Source: Calonectria ilicicola (taxonomy: Eukaryota; Ascomycota; Sordariomycetes; Hypocreales; Nectriaceae). From it: a stretch of 64,000 bases of DNA. Shown in pieces: positions 1 through 11,115 of the stretch. The notes under the pieces are model-generated. The model saw nothing but the letters and a program-made list of their open reading frames with translations. It had not been told where the DNA came from and searched no databases. The stretch is from assembly GCA_020809705.1 (NCBI GenBank), contig CP085829.1, positions 6,262,001 to 6,326,000 on the forward strand, in the 5' to 3' direction. The first letter of the stretch is position 1; each line of letters starts with the position of its first letter. The position numbers were made by a program, and so were the translations under genes.

Positions 1-1273
1 TATCTTGCTCAGAGCTTTTGTCATCAGGATTTGATAGTTGAGATGATACGCTCTCAACACTGGAAAAGCCAGAGAGCACCTTTGACTTGAACCATGGCAA
101 ATAGACATCTCGTAACCAACTCGCGATCTCTCGGAGTCCGGCCACAATTGAATAGGCGTCTACTATATTTCTGGTGCTTCCGAGAACTTGCCCTATCCGC
201 AGAGCTGTCCTTTGACCATCCATGTGGGAGAAAACAAATTCCCATCTGTGTCCACATATGATAATTCCGGGAATAAATCCTGGCTCAATTAAACTTTCCT
301 CAGCGAGTGAATGTCTTGAATTGAGTTGAGGGCTTGTGCCAATAACTGAGCGGAGGAAGTTCAACTGTGCAATATGCCATACGCCCATTTGAAGTTGAGA
401 TGTTTGTTCTTCCTTCCCAGAACTCTTTGTTTTGATGCTTAGAGCAATAGGAGATCTCTTCAATGGTGCAAAATCGGTATGGTTAACACTAAATGTTGGG
501 TTCTGGAGTACAAGGCTTTCGAGAGCCTCAAAGTCATCAAAGTTTGATTTGTTGAAGTAGAGACAGAAGTCAACCATCTTGGCAGCAACCGAAGTGGGTA
601 GAAATGTAGGATGAGGACGGGCAGCTGTACAAGGTGCAATATTAAGAAGGTCACCCTCTCGGGACCCAGGATTCCTGAAGACAGCTTCAAGCAGCCGATG
701 ATGCACATCCATATTCCAAGCAGCCTCGCTTTGTCCAGAATCCTGGCAGAAATTGGCATGAGAGCAAATCAAATTCATCACATCAGGTGCTGGGACATGG
801 CCAGGCAAAGTGTCTTTGACACTCGGCGACTTGAATGCGTGCTCCCATAAGGTAGGGTCTCCAATCAGTGGGCTTTTAAGAATCACTTCTTTCGAAGAAT
901 AAGGGAAAAGCTCCATGCCACGATTTAGTTTTTGGATTCTAGCAAGGAGAGCAGTAACCTTTGCGGGTACAGGGTCGGTATTAGGACCGATTGATCGACA
1001 AATAAGTCCGTCTTTGAGTAATTCAAGATTCAATATTTGCTTCCTGGTTGACAATGAAGAGGGTGGGAGACTGGATATAGGTTCCGATGCAAAGTCTGAG
1101 GCTGGGTTAATGTTGGTCGATCCGGTGTTGCGGCTCGACTTCGCTACCCGGCGGCGCTTGAGTGGCTTTTTTGGATTCATATCGACCGATGGTTTACGCT
1201 TGTTACGCGTATGAGATTCAAAGCTGGGTAATCCGTCGATCCACGAATATATTCTGTCGAGGTGGGCGGTCAT
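1..1273 (-). CDS. PD-(D/E)XK nuclease-like fungal protein (3' end outside window)
   Basis: The frame is open from an ATG at 1273 to the left edge, 424 codons without a stop, so the C-terminus is missing. The first 80 residues are basic and low-complexity, starting MTAHLDRIYSWIDGLP and containing an RRR cluster, as in the fungal PDDEXK_12 family. The C-terminal half carries that family's signature: a VDFCLYF strand (Asp about 235), VNHTDFAPLKRSPIALS, then SIKTK (281-283), LQMGVWHIAQ, PGIIICGHRWEF and WLRDVYLPWF. The fold is that of restriction-like nucleases, but activity in this fungal family is unproven. By recollection the family usually reads S-I-E-T-K; here the Glu is Lys, which would remove a metal ligand. 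It is a single exon as far as seen. Family call secure, function unknown. Confidence 0.8.
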   Translation of the reverse strand, partial: MTAHLDRIYSWIDGLPSFESHTRNKRKPSVDMNPKKPLKRRRVAKSSRNTGSTNINPASDFASEPISSLPPSSLSTRKQILNLELLKDGLICRSIGPNTDPVPAKVTALLARIQKLNRGMELFPYSSKEVILKSPLIGDPTLWEHAFKSPSVKDTLPGHVPAPDVMNLICSHANFCQDSGQSEAAWNMDVHHRLLEAVFRNPGSREGDLLNIAPCTAARPHPTFLPTSVAAKMVDFCLYFNKSNFDDFEALESLVLQNPTFSVNHTDFAPLKRSPIALSIKTKSSGKEEQTSQLQMGVWHIAQLNFLRSVIGTSPQLNSRHSLAEESLIEPGFIPGIIICGHRWEFVFSHMDGQRTALRIGQVLGSTRNIVDAYSIVAGLREIASWLRDVYLPWFKSKVLSGFSSVESVSSQLSNPDDKSSEQD

Positions 1274-2868
1274 GATGGGCGACTGGGCGGGGGTGCTTTG
1301 TTCTTGTTATAGTTGGGTGCCAGTGACTCGAGGTTCGAGAAACGATTATAATTATCCGCAGGGCCAGCCACAATATTTCAGCCACATGTGGTGGCTCGCA
1401 CACATTGATTCATCTCAGGATACAAAACACGTGCATATCTGGTTTGTTCATCCCAATTATCTCCCCATACAGAGCGGTAAGAATGTAAGGATACGAATCA
1501 TCGTCCTGATGTGAAAATATTGATATGCTACATTGAATCACCTTTTAATTTATTTATTTTTGTCAAATCGTCATTCGTCCCCTAATTCAATCCTACTCTG
1601 TCGTGAAGGGGAGCGTAAGGTTTAACTACGTGCCAACAGCCTATGTCAGCAAAAGTGATAGCCGCACATTATCTGTCCAAACCAGACAAGACGCGTTTTT
1701 ATTATTGAATCATGCATTTTTGCCGGGCTGTTTTATTCTAATAGTACTTGTGAGTTTATATTTACCTGTGTCAATTCACCCCAAAGTTCTGAATGGAAAC
1801 AAAGAAAAAAGTAGTCGCTCGAAATCGAGAACACACACAACTAAACGAACAGAACTTGTTTTATTTTAAACAAATGTCATAGCTTATATCTGGCTGAGCT
1901 ACTATTACATCACAAAGAAGTGTGACTGATTCATGGACCTGCAGCTTGTGGACAAAATAGCGGAGATCCGATGCATTTTTTTCCTAACTGGGCACCAATA
2001 AAGGGGATAGTAAAGATAATAAAGTTCCATTTATTTTATGATCAAATTCGCTTTATTCACCCAAGTTATTCTGTTGGCGCTAGTTTACAAATGTTCAGTC
2101 ATCTTAAAAAACTAGAAAATATAAGTACGATTTCTCAGTAGACACGGTGGAAGGTAGGTGTCTAAATAAGTTGGTCGCCACAATCATGGTCTTTAACACT
2201 CACACAACCACGCGTTAATCATGGTGCGGATTCGTAAGAGTCGATTCATAAAAAAAAACCCCTTCTCCTCATTTTCTTACTTATTCCGTTTACTAGGGGC
2301 TGTGTGTCGCACCTAAAGCCCACACCGGAATGTAAATGCCGCCACAAGACAATATTTATTTTGGTCTTGTGATGCAGGAAAATGCGAACCTTTTTTTTAG
2401 GTCTGGATGTGCCGACAGCTGACTCGTGCGGCGATGGCACAGCGTTTTGGGGGCGTTGCCAGTGATTCGCTACGAGGCTTTTCGGCGGGCGACTTTGGGG
2501 AACCACTGGACTAGCACGCTTAAACAAGCGATCTATCAATATCTGCCCACTTGCTGCTATGGACGCGCGACAATAGAATATAATATGAAATCCAAGTTGA
2601 AAAATCAATTGGCCCGCTTTTGCACAACTCAAAAGCAAAATCATCATCGCAACTGTGGATGGTGGCCTGGATGAAACCTTTCGGAGATAAAACTTTGAGG
2701 TGCACGTTTTAATCACCTTGATCGACTTTTCCGGCAACCTTGCCAGTATAAGAATAACGTCCTCCACCGACAAAGCCAAATCAAAATCATCACCAAAACA
2801 ATAAACAAAAACCTCGTTCAGACATTATCAAAAAGCATTCAGACAGGAGCCCATCCGGAGATTTAAAA
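1274..2868. other. Intergenic region, no convincing gene
   Basis: About 1.6 kb between divergently transcribed genes. It holds AT-rich patches (for example near 1540-1570 and 2010-2120) and several unconserved ORFs with random composition. The last 120 bp before 2869 are CA/A-rich, like a fungal 5' leader. Confidence 0.6.
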
Positions 2869-3150
2869 ATGGTTCCGCTCTCACAGCTGGCCCGAGGATT
2901 CGTCTCTCGCTTCAAAATGCCCCTTCGCCAACCGCAGCGTCGGTCTTTCTCTAGCTACGGGTCCTTTTCTAATTGTGATATTACGCCTTTGGATTTGGCG
3001 ATCGCTTTAGGCGTAAGCTCCATCATCACTACGATAGGGACAGAGAGGAGGGTGTCTCGACGTATTGAAGAAATGATCTCTTCGATGCAAGGAACCGCTT
3101 GTCCAAGCTGCCTTGAAAAAGAGAAAAAATCAATCACTTCCTTGAAATAA
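2869..3150 (+). CDS. Small protein with mitochondrial-type presequence
   Basis: A 93-residue single-exon frame with an ATG after an A-rich leader. The first 33 residues contain several Arg, Ser and Gln and no acidic residue (VSRFKMPLRQPQRRSF), the look of a mitochondrial targeting peptide. A moderately hydrophobic segment follows (PLDLAIALGVSSIITTIG, about 41-58) that could be one short membrane helix, then a charged tail with a CPSC pair. I do not recognise a family. The presequence character, leader and clean single frame favour a real gene, but length alone does not prove it; it could be a chance ORF. Confidence 0.45.
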   Translation: MVPLSQLARGFVSRFKMPLRQPQRRSFSSYGSFSNCDITPLDLAIALGVSSIITTIGTERRVSRRIEEMISSMQGTACPSCLEKEKKSITSLK

Positions 3151-3534
3151 GGACCCTCTTCATGTATTTCCTTGGCTGCCTTCTTCAGGCCTCGACTTTT
3201 TCTTCCATGCCCGCACAAAAGGGCAAGCATCGCTACGGGAGAATCCTTTCTTAGGGCTGGCTGAGTTGGTACCGGTTAGGAATACTGGTTTTGGGGTCAA
3301 AACGTGCTGAGTGAAGCCCCACCGTGCCAAGTATAGGGGGGGGTATTTACTGCGCTCGGAGGCCACTTTGTTGGTTGTGCCGTCCACATGCGCGCGTGAT
3401 CAATCACTCGTTCACCTTCGGCCACATCGCTGGGCTTTATCTGGCGCAGAAAAGATTGATCATCATGGGTACGCGATGCGGGAGGATAGAATTAATCTAA
3501 ATTAACTAGAAAAAAAAACCTTTCTCAACTCATC
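3151..3534. other. Short intergenic gap between convergent genes
   Basis: About 380 bp between the small protein gene and the MDR gene, holding both 3' regions. I see no gene in it. Confidence 0.6.
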
Positions 3535-4569
3535 TCAAATTTCCTTCACCCGCACAACCACTTTTCCAGCGCTCGAACCTAGTTTCAAATGCTGGTAGGC
3601 CTCCAAGGCCTTGTCGAACTCATATGTAGAATCTATTATAGTCTCCAACTTTTCCTCGTGCATCCATTTCTGGATCTGAGCGAGCTCCTCGTGGCTATTC
3701 TTTGTCATGATGAGAACCAATTTTCGTTTCCCACCTCCTAGAAACTGTGGAAGCACTAGCCCCTTCAACAATGCCGTAATGTTGAGTCCGATAAGTGTAA
3801 ACTTTCCATCTTGCTCAAGAAAATGCTCCGATGATTCGTAGAGATTCCCAGGAGTGTGGCCAACAGTGTCTACTGCAAGCTTAAATACCTTGCCCTTTTC
3901 CTTGAGCTTCTCCACGACATCTTCCTTCTTGTAATCAATAATTTCGTCGGCTCCCAGCTTCTGACAAAGATCGATCTTGGCTGTTGAGCATGAGACGGTA
4001 ACATGACAGCCCAATGTCTTTGCGATTTGAATGGCGAATGTTCCTGTGCCGCCTGATCCTCCGTTGATGAAGACTTTGTCTCCTGCTTTGACAAACGGCA
4101 CGATTGATTGGTAGGATGTCAGTGCGGCTGTCGGGGCACCCGCAGCTTGGTCCATGGCGACCCCAGGCGCAAGTTTCGCATACGAATCGCGTGGAGCAAC
4201 GACGTATTGCGACAGGGGTCCTTGCGGGAGGTTGGGCGATAGTCGCGCAAGAACGGCGTCGCCTGGTTTGACGTCGTCGTGTGCATCTGGTCCAGCCGCC
4301 ACGACATACCCGCTCAAATCCATTCCGGGAGTCTTGGGGAAAGGAGAGATTGTTTTTCCAAACATGCCCATCTCGGGAATCTTGTAGTCTGCTGGGTTGA
4401 GAGATGCCCATGCGACCTCAATCAAGATTTCGCCACTTTTCAGTTGCTGCGATGGAGTGGGCACCGTATCCTCGAGGCGCAAAACTTGCGCAAATGAGCC
4501 CGGGGATATGAGTTGCCATGCCTTCATTTGCTGGGGCAGGCTAGGTGATCCTTCAGGTTGCGATGTCAT
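3535..4569 (-). CDS. Zinc-independent alcohol dehydrogenase / quinone oxidoreductase-like MDR protein
   Basis: A 344-residue protein of the medium-chain dehydrogenase/reductase superfamily; such enzymes use NADPH to reduce quinones or activated double bonds in the cytosol. I start at the ATG at 4569 (context ACCATGA); upstream in-frame extension has no ATG. Visible order: GroES-like N-domain (MKAWQLISPGSF, EVAWASLNPADYKI, PGMDLSGYV with PGDAV), then the Rossmann domain with the nucleotide loop NGGSGGTGTFAIQIAK, CSTAKIDLCQKLGADEIIDY, and a C-terminal KAGKVVV-type ending (SSAGKVVVRV). The Cys cluster that binds structural zinc in true ADHs is absent, so the quinone oxidoreductase branch is more likely. 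Single exon; substrate unknown. Confidence 0.9.
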   Translation of the reverse strand: MTSQPEGSPSLPQQMKAWQLISPGSFAQVLRLEDTVPTPSQQLKSGEILIEVAWASLNPADYKIPEMGMFGKTISPFPKTPGMDLSGYVVAAGPDAHDDVKPGDAVLARLSPNLPQGPLSQYVVAPRDSYAKLAPGVAMDQAAGAPTAALTSYQSIVPFVKAGDKVFINGGSGGTGTFAIQIAKTLGCHVTVSCSTAKIDLCQKLGADEIIDYKKEDVVEKLKEKGKVFKLAVDTVGHTPGNLYESSEHFLEQDGKFTLIGLNITALLKGLVLPQFLGGGKRKLVLIMTKNSHEELAQIQKWMHEEKLETIIDSTYEFDKALEAYQHLKLGSSAGKVVVRVKEI

Positions 4570-5154
4570 GGTAAATATGATAGATTGTGTAGTCTTGTTT
4601 TGTGAAGAGGGAGTTGGTTGATTGAGCAAGGTCCAGCACTGACCAAAAAAATCGAAGATTGAGATGAAGACTCCAGTCCAAAGTTTATTTTTTCCGGATA
4701 GCGGAGCCGTGAAGCTCCACTCTCCGCATTGACAAGGGAAATGTTTTGCGAAACTTTGAATCCCGGTTGTTTGAGCTCATTCAGTTGCCCGCGTTGCTAT
4801 CAATAGTATGGATGGTATCCGTAATTGCGAAGTGCCGCATGAGCGCAATACTTGCGAGTTGCCCAACAACAAAACTTTCTGGTTACTGAGTATGACAATC
4901 GTTGGAAACCAAAGGTCGTAATCTCTTAGTTCATCCGCTGGGACGTAGAACGTTCGACGTCGATGCTCTCCGGCTAGAGCAGTCTCCTAAAGTGATAGAT
5001 CACACATTATTTTTCATCTAGTCATTGTGAAATGATTTGGGAAGCAAGTGCAAACTAAATTCAAACTAAATTCAAACCAAAAGCAAACTAAAAGCAAACT
5101 AAAAGCAAACTAATCGCAACAAAATCACAAAAAAGCTTGACATCAAATCCCCAT
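4570..5154. other. Intergenic region with short tandem repeat
   Basis: About 585 bp: promoter side of the MDR gene and 3' side of the C2H2-type gene. The only structure seen is the 10-12-bp tandem repeat listed at 5048-5116. Confidence 0.6.
5048..5116. repeat. Tandem repeat, (m)CAAACTAAA units
   Basis: Six to seven imperfect copies of a 10-12-bp unit (gCAAACTAAAa / tCAAACTAAAt) lie just beyond the stop codon of the C2H2-type gene, in its probable 3' UTR. No spacers, so not CRISPR-like. Confidence 0.85.
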
Positions 5155-6126
5155 TCACAACTGGTACGTTCCATCTCCCCTGCTCATTCCGTCTTCAGCT
5201 GGGTTGGCTTCAGCCATTCCAAAAGAAATTTCTAGGCCCCCAAGAAAGAGCATATCAGATGTTGCCGTTGCATCGACCAATCCCAACAAAGATGATATAT
5301 CACCGTGATCCATCCCTTCATTGCCAGTTAGCGTTAGTGTCACTGCACCCTGGTCTGTATCAACGTGTTCGCCTTGAAGTTCGAGCTCTGATGTACTGAT
5401 GGAGGAACCTAATTCGTTCTTCAATAAGTCATCGCTTGAAATACTACACTGGAGCTCATTATTCGAGCAAGGCGAGAGAAGTGGTGATTGAGATCTTGAC
5501 GATTCAGCTGAGACATTGGAGGAGAACTCCTGACTTGCCAATTCAAGTGCAGCAGAAACTATCTCTTGTAGCTTTGGGAACATATCTGCAGGTGCGGTAG
5601 GAATAAGATGTTTAACATGCTCATGCACCATCTTAGCTACGAGATGGGAGCCCCGCCGTTGATAGAATTGAGTCAATTCCTGTGCATCCTGTGATAGTTG
5701 AGAATTGACATAGGGCGATTCGGGTTCCCTAAGGTTGCTGAAAAGAATCCTCCAAATAGAATACCACTGTTGTGGTTGAGAATCTCCCGATTTAGCTTTA
5801 CAACTCAATCTTCTGGACTGCATATAGTCGATGCCATCCAGCTCCCTACGAGAGTTTGCACGGCAGCCTTCCATATCTTTTATGTGCTCTTTGAATGAAC
5901 CGTCGTGTTCGAAAATACGAAAACATCTTTGACAGTAATAATCAGGGGTATGTTTTCTCTGCAGATGCTGCTTTACGTCACGTATACGCGAAAGCTTGAA
6001 GCGAAAACAGCTTCGGTACCTGATAGAATCTTTTTTCCAAAAAGGACAGGCCAACCTTTTCTCCGTTGGGCAGTTCTTTGTCACGTTGGCCCTTGATCCG
6101 CGCTTGGACCTGGCAGATGTCGACAT
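5155..6126 (-). CDS. C2H2-type zinc-finger protein, putative transcription regulator
   Basis: A 323-residue single exon from an ATG at 6126. The N-terminus is basic (SKRGSRANVTK) and is followed by a fungal C2H2 array: CPFWKKD...CF (31-43) with downstream HLQRKH, then YYCQRCFRIF with HIKDMEGC (about 85-105). The first element is divergent, as in the fungal subgroup where ACPFWKKD-x-R-Y-RSC precedes the fingers. The C-terminal half is Ser/Glu/Leu-rich and acidic, compatible with an activation region. The fingers suggest nuclear DNA binding; targets are unknown. This subgroup is very common in filamentous ascomycetes and mostly uncharacterised. Confidence 0.8.
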   Translation of the reverse strand: MSTSARSKRGSRANVTKNCPTEKRLACPFWKKDSIRYRSCFRFKLSRIRDVKQHLQRKHTPDYYCQRCFRIFEHDGSFKEHIKDMEGCRANSRRELDGIDYMQSRRLSCKAKSGDSQPQQWYSIWRILFSNLREPESPYVNSQLSQDAQELTQFYQRRGSHLVAKMVHEHVKHLIPTAPADMFPKLQEIVSAALELASQEFSSNVSAESSRSQSPLLSPCSNNELQCSISSDDLLKNELGSSISTSELELQGEHVDTDQGAVTLTLTGNEGMDHGDISSLLGLVDATATSDMLFLGGLEISFGMAEANPAEDGMSRGDGTYQL

Positions 6127-7465
6127 TATGGCAGAACTTTGACTTGTTTCAGGTCAATCGAGATCTAGGGAGTTGATGGGACTGTTTTTCAGGATTTGCC
6201 ACAGCGATTTCACGCTTCTTTGGGATTCAATTGGGTCTGCGGATCAAGGTGTCAGGCATCAATCATATGAAACATAATCAGCAAACCTTACCGATGGACA
6301 AGCTGGTTGGCGAGTAAAACTATCGGAATTTGGGGACCTCTGTTGTCTATGATTGGGGGCGAGGTTGGGAGTCAAAATATGAGGATTGCTGGCGGCTTCT
6401 CAATAACGGTCTTTTTTTTTCTGCGAGACCGCCAGAGGCCAAATGCGACTACCATCTTTTGCGATGGGTGGAGCTCAATGCTCCCGCGCCGACAAAATAT
6501 CTTTTGCTGCATTTTGTCATTTTAAGCAGGGAGGAGATTGGCGTAAGGAAGAAAATGCCACCCCCCCCCTGTGGATCGTTAGCTTCCAGTGTCAAGATAA
6601 TTGTTCGGAAACTTCGACATAGAGCTGGTGTTTATGTATTGTTTTGGGGTGAATTTATTTTAGTGTGTGAGATGAAATGCCATAAAAGTGTTGAAGGAAG
6701 ATTTTGAAAAAGAACTCGAAGGAGTGGCGGCGGACATTTTAAACGTATTTAAACCAGTGGGGCATCTACGTGTCCAAAACAAAACAGAGCACAACGGTGC
6801 TGTTCGCTTCTACTGGTTGATGTCTATCTGCCAAGAAGGCGCTTGTGACAAACCGCCTAACCACAGTTGTCGTGATCTGCATAAGTAGTGTAGTTGGGTG
6901 GATCTGGTACCCATGGGGGAAGGATGCTTAGCTAGTCTGTTAAATATGAAGATTATTTGTCTCAAGGGAGGCCCAGATGAGCCGTCAGATCGCTATCTGA
7001 TATGACAAGAATCTAATATTGGTGTCTTATTGCTCCGAGGCTTTTGCCACAACGGCTATTTAGGTCAAGACCCTCCCCCAAGCTTGAGTGCAGCATCATA
7101 ATGTGAGATGAATTAATGTGAGAACTCGAGAATCTATCCATGGCGTGGACCGTCGGTTTAACTTTACCTGAACCAACCCGTTAAACACTAGTTGTCGGGG
7201 TATCGTCTAGCAATCATCAAATGTCATATTCCAGTTGACAAGAGACTCAGTTCTGACTTGATTTAATCAGCATCTTTTAGACATCTGCGAATCTAGGGAT
7301 GTACATCGTGGACGGATTTTGTAAGTCTTTAGAGTATGTACGTATGCTATCGGAGCCGATTCTCAATGCAAATGGGGTTAGCAGGGATAGGAGGCACGAG
7401 TTCAGCTCTTCATGATACGCTCGCAAAATAATTTAAATATCGAATGAAAATAAATTGACATATTT
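6127..7465. other. Intergenic region, no supported gene
   Basis: 1.3 kb including the promoter of the C2H2 gene. ORFs at 6307-6888 have homopolymer-driven, low-quality translations and no family features. I see no RNA gene. Confidence 0.55.
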
Positions 7466-8253
7466 TTACCATGGAATCTGCCCTTTAGAATTCACAAAGG
7501 TGCCGGTGGGTCCATCCATCCCGATTGTGGCCATTTTACAGATAATCTCCGCACCGGTTTCAGGAGTGCTGATACCGGCATACTGGTTGAGATTTGTTGC
7601 GCAATATCCGGGGCAGCAACTGTTAAATTTCCAGCTTTTATCGTCTTCATGGGCTACGGCATATTGAAGGCAGAGTGCATTCACAGCACTTTTGCTGACC
7701 GCATAAGCAGGCGCCTTGAACTGTCGAGTTGGATTACCGGGTGTCGACCAATTCGTCATGCTGCCTGCGCCAGAGGAAACAAAGACGACCCTCTTCACTT
7801 CCGTCGAGTTTGCCAGAAGTGGGAGGAATTTCTCCGTCACAGACATAGTGCCGATAACATTTGTGCCAATGATCTCGCCGTAGAGATCCCGAGGGTTATC
7901 TGGTTTGGGCCGGACATGAGCAATCCCTGCATTATTAACAAGGACATCGAGATGATCATATTTTCTGGAAACGTGTTATTGAATGAAGTTAAAGCCAAGG
8001 AGAGATTTTCTTACTGTTTGAATTGGTCGAATGCAGCATCGATTGACTCAGCACAGCACAGGTCTAGAACCAACGGTTCCACACTCAGCCCATCCTTTTG
8101 AAGTCCTTGCACAGCAGACTTGATAGCCTCTTCCCTTCTGCCAGCCATTACCACATGATAGCCATTTTCCGAAGCTAACTTTTTGGAGATGGCAAGTCCA
8201 ATGCCTTGATTGGCGCCTGTCACCAGCGCAATAGTCTTTTTATTTGAAGTCAT
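7466..8253 (-). CDS. Short-chain dehydrogenase/reductase
   Basis: Two exons, 8253-8015 and 7964-7466, with a 50-nt intron (GTAAGA...CCAG); the joined frame closes at 245 residues, the usual length for a classical SDR. ATG at 8253 gives MTSNKKTIALVTGANQGIG, so the cofactor motif TGxxxGIG is at residues 13-19. NNAG follows just after the splice joint, VSSGAGS carries the catalytic Ser, and YAVSK the Tyr and Lys. The arrangement resembles carbonyl reductases that use NADPH. It would act as a soluble oxidoreductase; the substrate cannot be read from sequence. The motifs are all intact, so I regard it as functional. Confidence 0.9.
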
Positions 8254-9446
8254 ATTGTCTGCGGTGGGGAATGATTTTTTTTTTAGAACGTGGTAATCTT
8301 GAACTGTAATGAAATGAACTGGATATGGGGAATAACAAGTTTGGATAAATAGGCACAAGAGCTCTCTTATAGGAGTTGAATTTCTACTGAGAAACAGAAT
8401 TTGTGGGACCGACGGACTTATGATAAGTCCGACTCGGGGTGCAACAGTCCTAAGTCCACCATGTGCCACTTTCACACATCGGAATTGCTGGAGTCATTAA
8501 TACAGTAGTCAAATTCTGACCTACCTCCTAATGATTCACAGTGTGCTCACAAAGGTTGATATAAAAATGAATTAAATCGAGATAGGTATCATGCGTATTC
8601 CCTTTTGAGAGTGATATTCTTTTTTCGCCATCTTGTATATGGAACAAGTTCATTTTCGGAATTGCGGTCTCTTGCTCGAGATACGTCGGCATGGTGCAGC
8701 GATAGTGGGGTTTTTTGTCTTACTATGTCACATTAGTGTTGAACTTTGCGTATTTCATTTTCGTACTACGTCATACCTAAATCCCGACGGACATTGACAT
8801 CAATTATTTACATCATATCCTGAGTCCATAGCTCGTACGTTGATTGTTGTTATTTATTCCCAAATAGTTTAAGAACCATTGAGTGTCCCGATTCTCACCC
8901 GATATTTTCATCTCGAATGGTGCCGTTCTTCCCTGTCTCACACGAGAAGAAAACTAACGTGAGACAATATTTTGCGAAACTGGTCTACCTTTGAACTGCC
9001 GTGATAGATAAGCTTAAGGAGAGAATGTGATATTACAAATAACTCTATTATCCAAGAGAAGATGTTTTCTTTTTGGCCTGGGGAAAGGTAGCTAACAAAC
9101 TCATCGCCCGACGTCCAGAATGTGTGAGTTCCCGTGGTTAGTGTAAGTAATCACTTAAGTAAACATCAAAATATGGTCCTAGTGCTATATAAATAGAAAT
9201 TAGCCCGGTGAGTGTTTGGGGTGCCTCTTGAATACCTTCACCGATATGCTATTTTCTTCGATTGTGGAGGAGCGCTTGATAGAGTTAAGAAAAAAAATAG
9301 CTCAAATAATATCCAATTTCAATTTCAGTTTTATTCTATATTGGACGGTAAAGGACTAGAATGTGGTCTAATTTTGTATGCTGTATCCAGTAGTCCCATG
9401 ACCAACGTGTTCTGGAAGACTGGTTTCGAGCGCTTTTCTTTTCCTA
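8254..9446. other. Intergenic region, AT-rich
   Basis: 1.2 kb with no supported gene; it contains the SDR promoter side and long AT-rich stretches (8560-8900, 9020-9200). Confidence 0.55.
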
Positions 9447-10471
9447 CTACGGCATAGGCTCACTCAAGCTTATAGCCATCTGTGCTTCTCCTCGAGCTTG
9501 CAGCGTTGCTATTGGAATACTTCCGGTCTTTCCTCGGAAAATTGGCTCGAAAAGTTCGGGTTGACTGGAACCTGGAATTATTCCCTCGTGCAGGAACATT
9601 TTTAAACCCTCGATATCAGCGGAGTATCCAAAGATAGTGGAATTACTCTGAATCTTTTGCGCTGCAAGAATGAACGTCAGTGAGAATTCCATCCATGCGA
9701 GACATTCTGTCGATGTGGTGATGCCAGGCGGTTGACGGAACTCAAGTGTGCCTATGAAGCCGCTAGGGTACAAATTCTGATAGTTCCAAGCGTAGTTTCT
9801 AGTCGGGCACATTAGATTAACTATATCGAACATGTTTTTGCACTCTTCAATCTTTTCAAAGCACTCCTGTTCGGTCATTCCCCGGAAATTCTTGTTACTA
9901 AAGCGATTGCTCTTCAACCAATTGACTCCGCGTCGAAACTCAGGAAGCAGAATATTAAAGGCGCCCTCAAAATGGATAATTGTCTTTGAGATGAATTTAA
10001 TCTCTTCAAGCGTCCATTTTCTACCTTTTGGAGAGAAATGTAGATGTGTACCACATGTGTTATTGGTATTAAGCTTGAAACGCGACAGGATAACACGAAA
10101 CAGTTCATCAACCTCCTTCCTCCAAGCGGAATCATATTGTGTGATTGGGGACACAAATTCGAGCCCAACTAATCAAGAATCATTAGCTTGTTGTATCGAT
10201 GTTTGTTGGCAGGTCACTTACATTCATTCCTAACTCCCACATTGCTCTGTAGGGTTCCCTCCTCGGTAATTTGCCATTCATTATAGCCCTTGCCTCCGAA
10301 ATACTCCATTTCAATATTTCGGTACATTGGGGTCAACCCCTTTTCTTTGGCATTGGCATTGTAGCGTCTAATTAGATCAGCAGCCAAGGCTTTGTCAGAT
10401 TCAAATTGTTCAAATAAGGAGACTAGAAAACCCTCCACTTCAAGGCCAAATTGAACCTTGAAGCCAGCCAT
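9447..10471 (-). CDS. Putative amidoligase (Amidoligase_2-type)
   Basis: Two exons, 10471-10222 and 10168-9447, joined across a 53-nt intron with a perfect GTAAGT donor; total 323 residues. The N-terminus reads FGLEVEGFL, the family's F-G-x-E-x-E start. WQITEEGTL and, across the splice joint, GLEFVSP follow (canonical G-x-E-x-V-S-P). A later NNTCGTHLHFSP corresponds to the N-x-S/T-C-G-x-H-x-H motif of the glutamine-synthetase-like ATP-grasp-type fold. Amidoligases join amines to carboxylates; fungal members are uncharacterised. No signal peptide is visible. Family call good, reaction inferred. Confidence 0.8.
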
Positions 10472-11115
10472 TGTGGTTTTGGTGAAGATTATAGCTAATG
10501 ACCTTTGCTTGCGAAAGCATAGAAGTGGTTTGGAAAGTACGAGAGCTATTACCCGTTTGTATCCTGATTTATATAGGGAAGACTCTTGAGGTTTATAAAG
10601 AGTGATTCAGTTTACAGAACGTGAACTATGCCAGCAAAGGGGGGTGTGATTCAAACACCAATATTATAGTGACTGAGATATGAAGCATTGGTCCGATGGT
10701 GAACACTCAAAACTGATAAAGTCTGTGACACGGTGATACTGGTGAGCTGGCCTTAATAACTATGTGGGGTAAGAGTCTGGTGGTACAATGACTGGCCTGG
10801 ATGTCACACCAATAACAAGAGATTTATCTTGGTAGCAGGGAAAGGGAGGTTTGAAAGGTTGAACCAAAAATTGCGAAATGAAATAACGGCTTTTCATCTT
10901 CTTCATTTTTTTCAAAATGGAGGAAGAGAACAGGAAGAGATCTCTGCAGTCTCAAGAGGATATCACATCGGCAAACGATAACAAGCCTACAGAAAAGTTT
11001 CTTGAATCTCTCATCTGCGTCGAGATGACATCCACAAACTAACCATATCATTGATACTCAAGGCAGCCCTCGAGTTCCAATAGCCACTCCCAGAAGAATA
11101 TCCCACCAAACTTGG
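10472..11115. other. Intergenic region
   Basis: 640 bp upstream of the amidoligase gene and downstream of the DUF3716-like gene; no gene seen. Confidence 0.6.

Noticed and set aside
54..1214. Several short ORFs on both strands over the first kilobase
   Set aside because: All are shadows of the long minus-strand PDDEXK-like frame that runs off the left edge.
2246..2779. 177-codon minus-strand ORF
   Set aside because: No domain, random composition, and it lies in the promoter region of the small protein gene.
6307..6888. Plus-strand ORFs of 66-125 codons
   Set aside because: Low-complexity, driven by T and C homopolymers; no family features or splice support.
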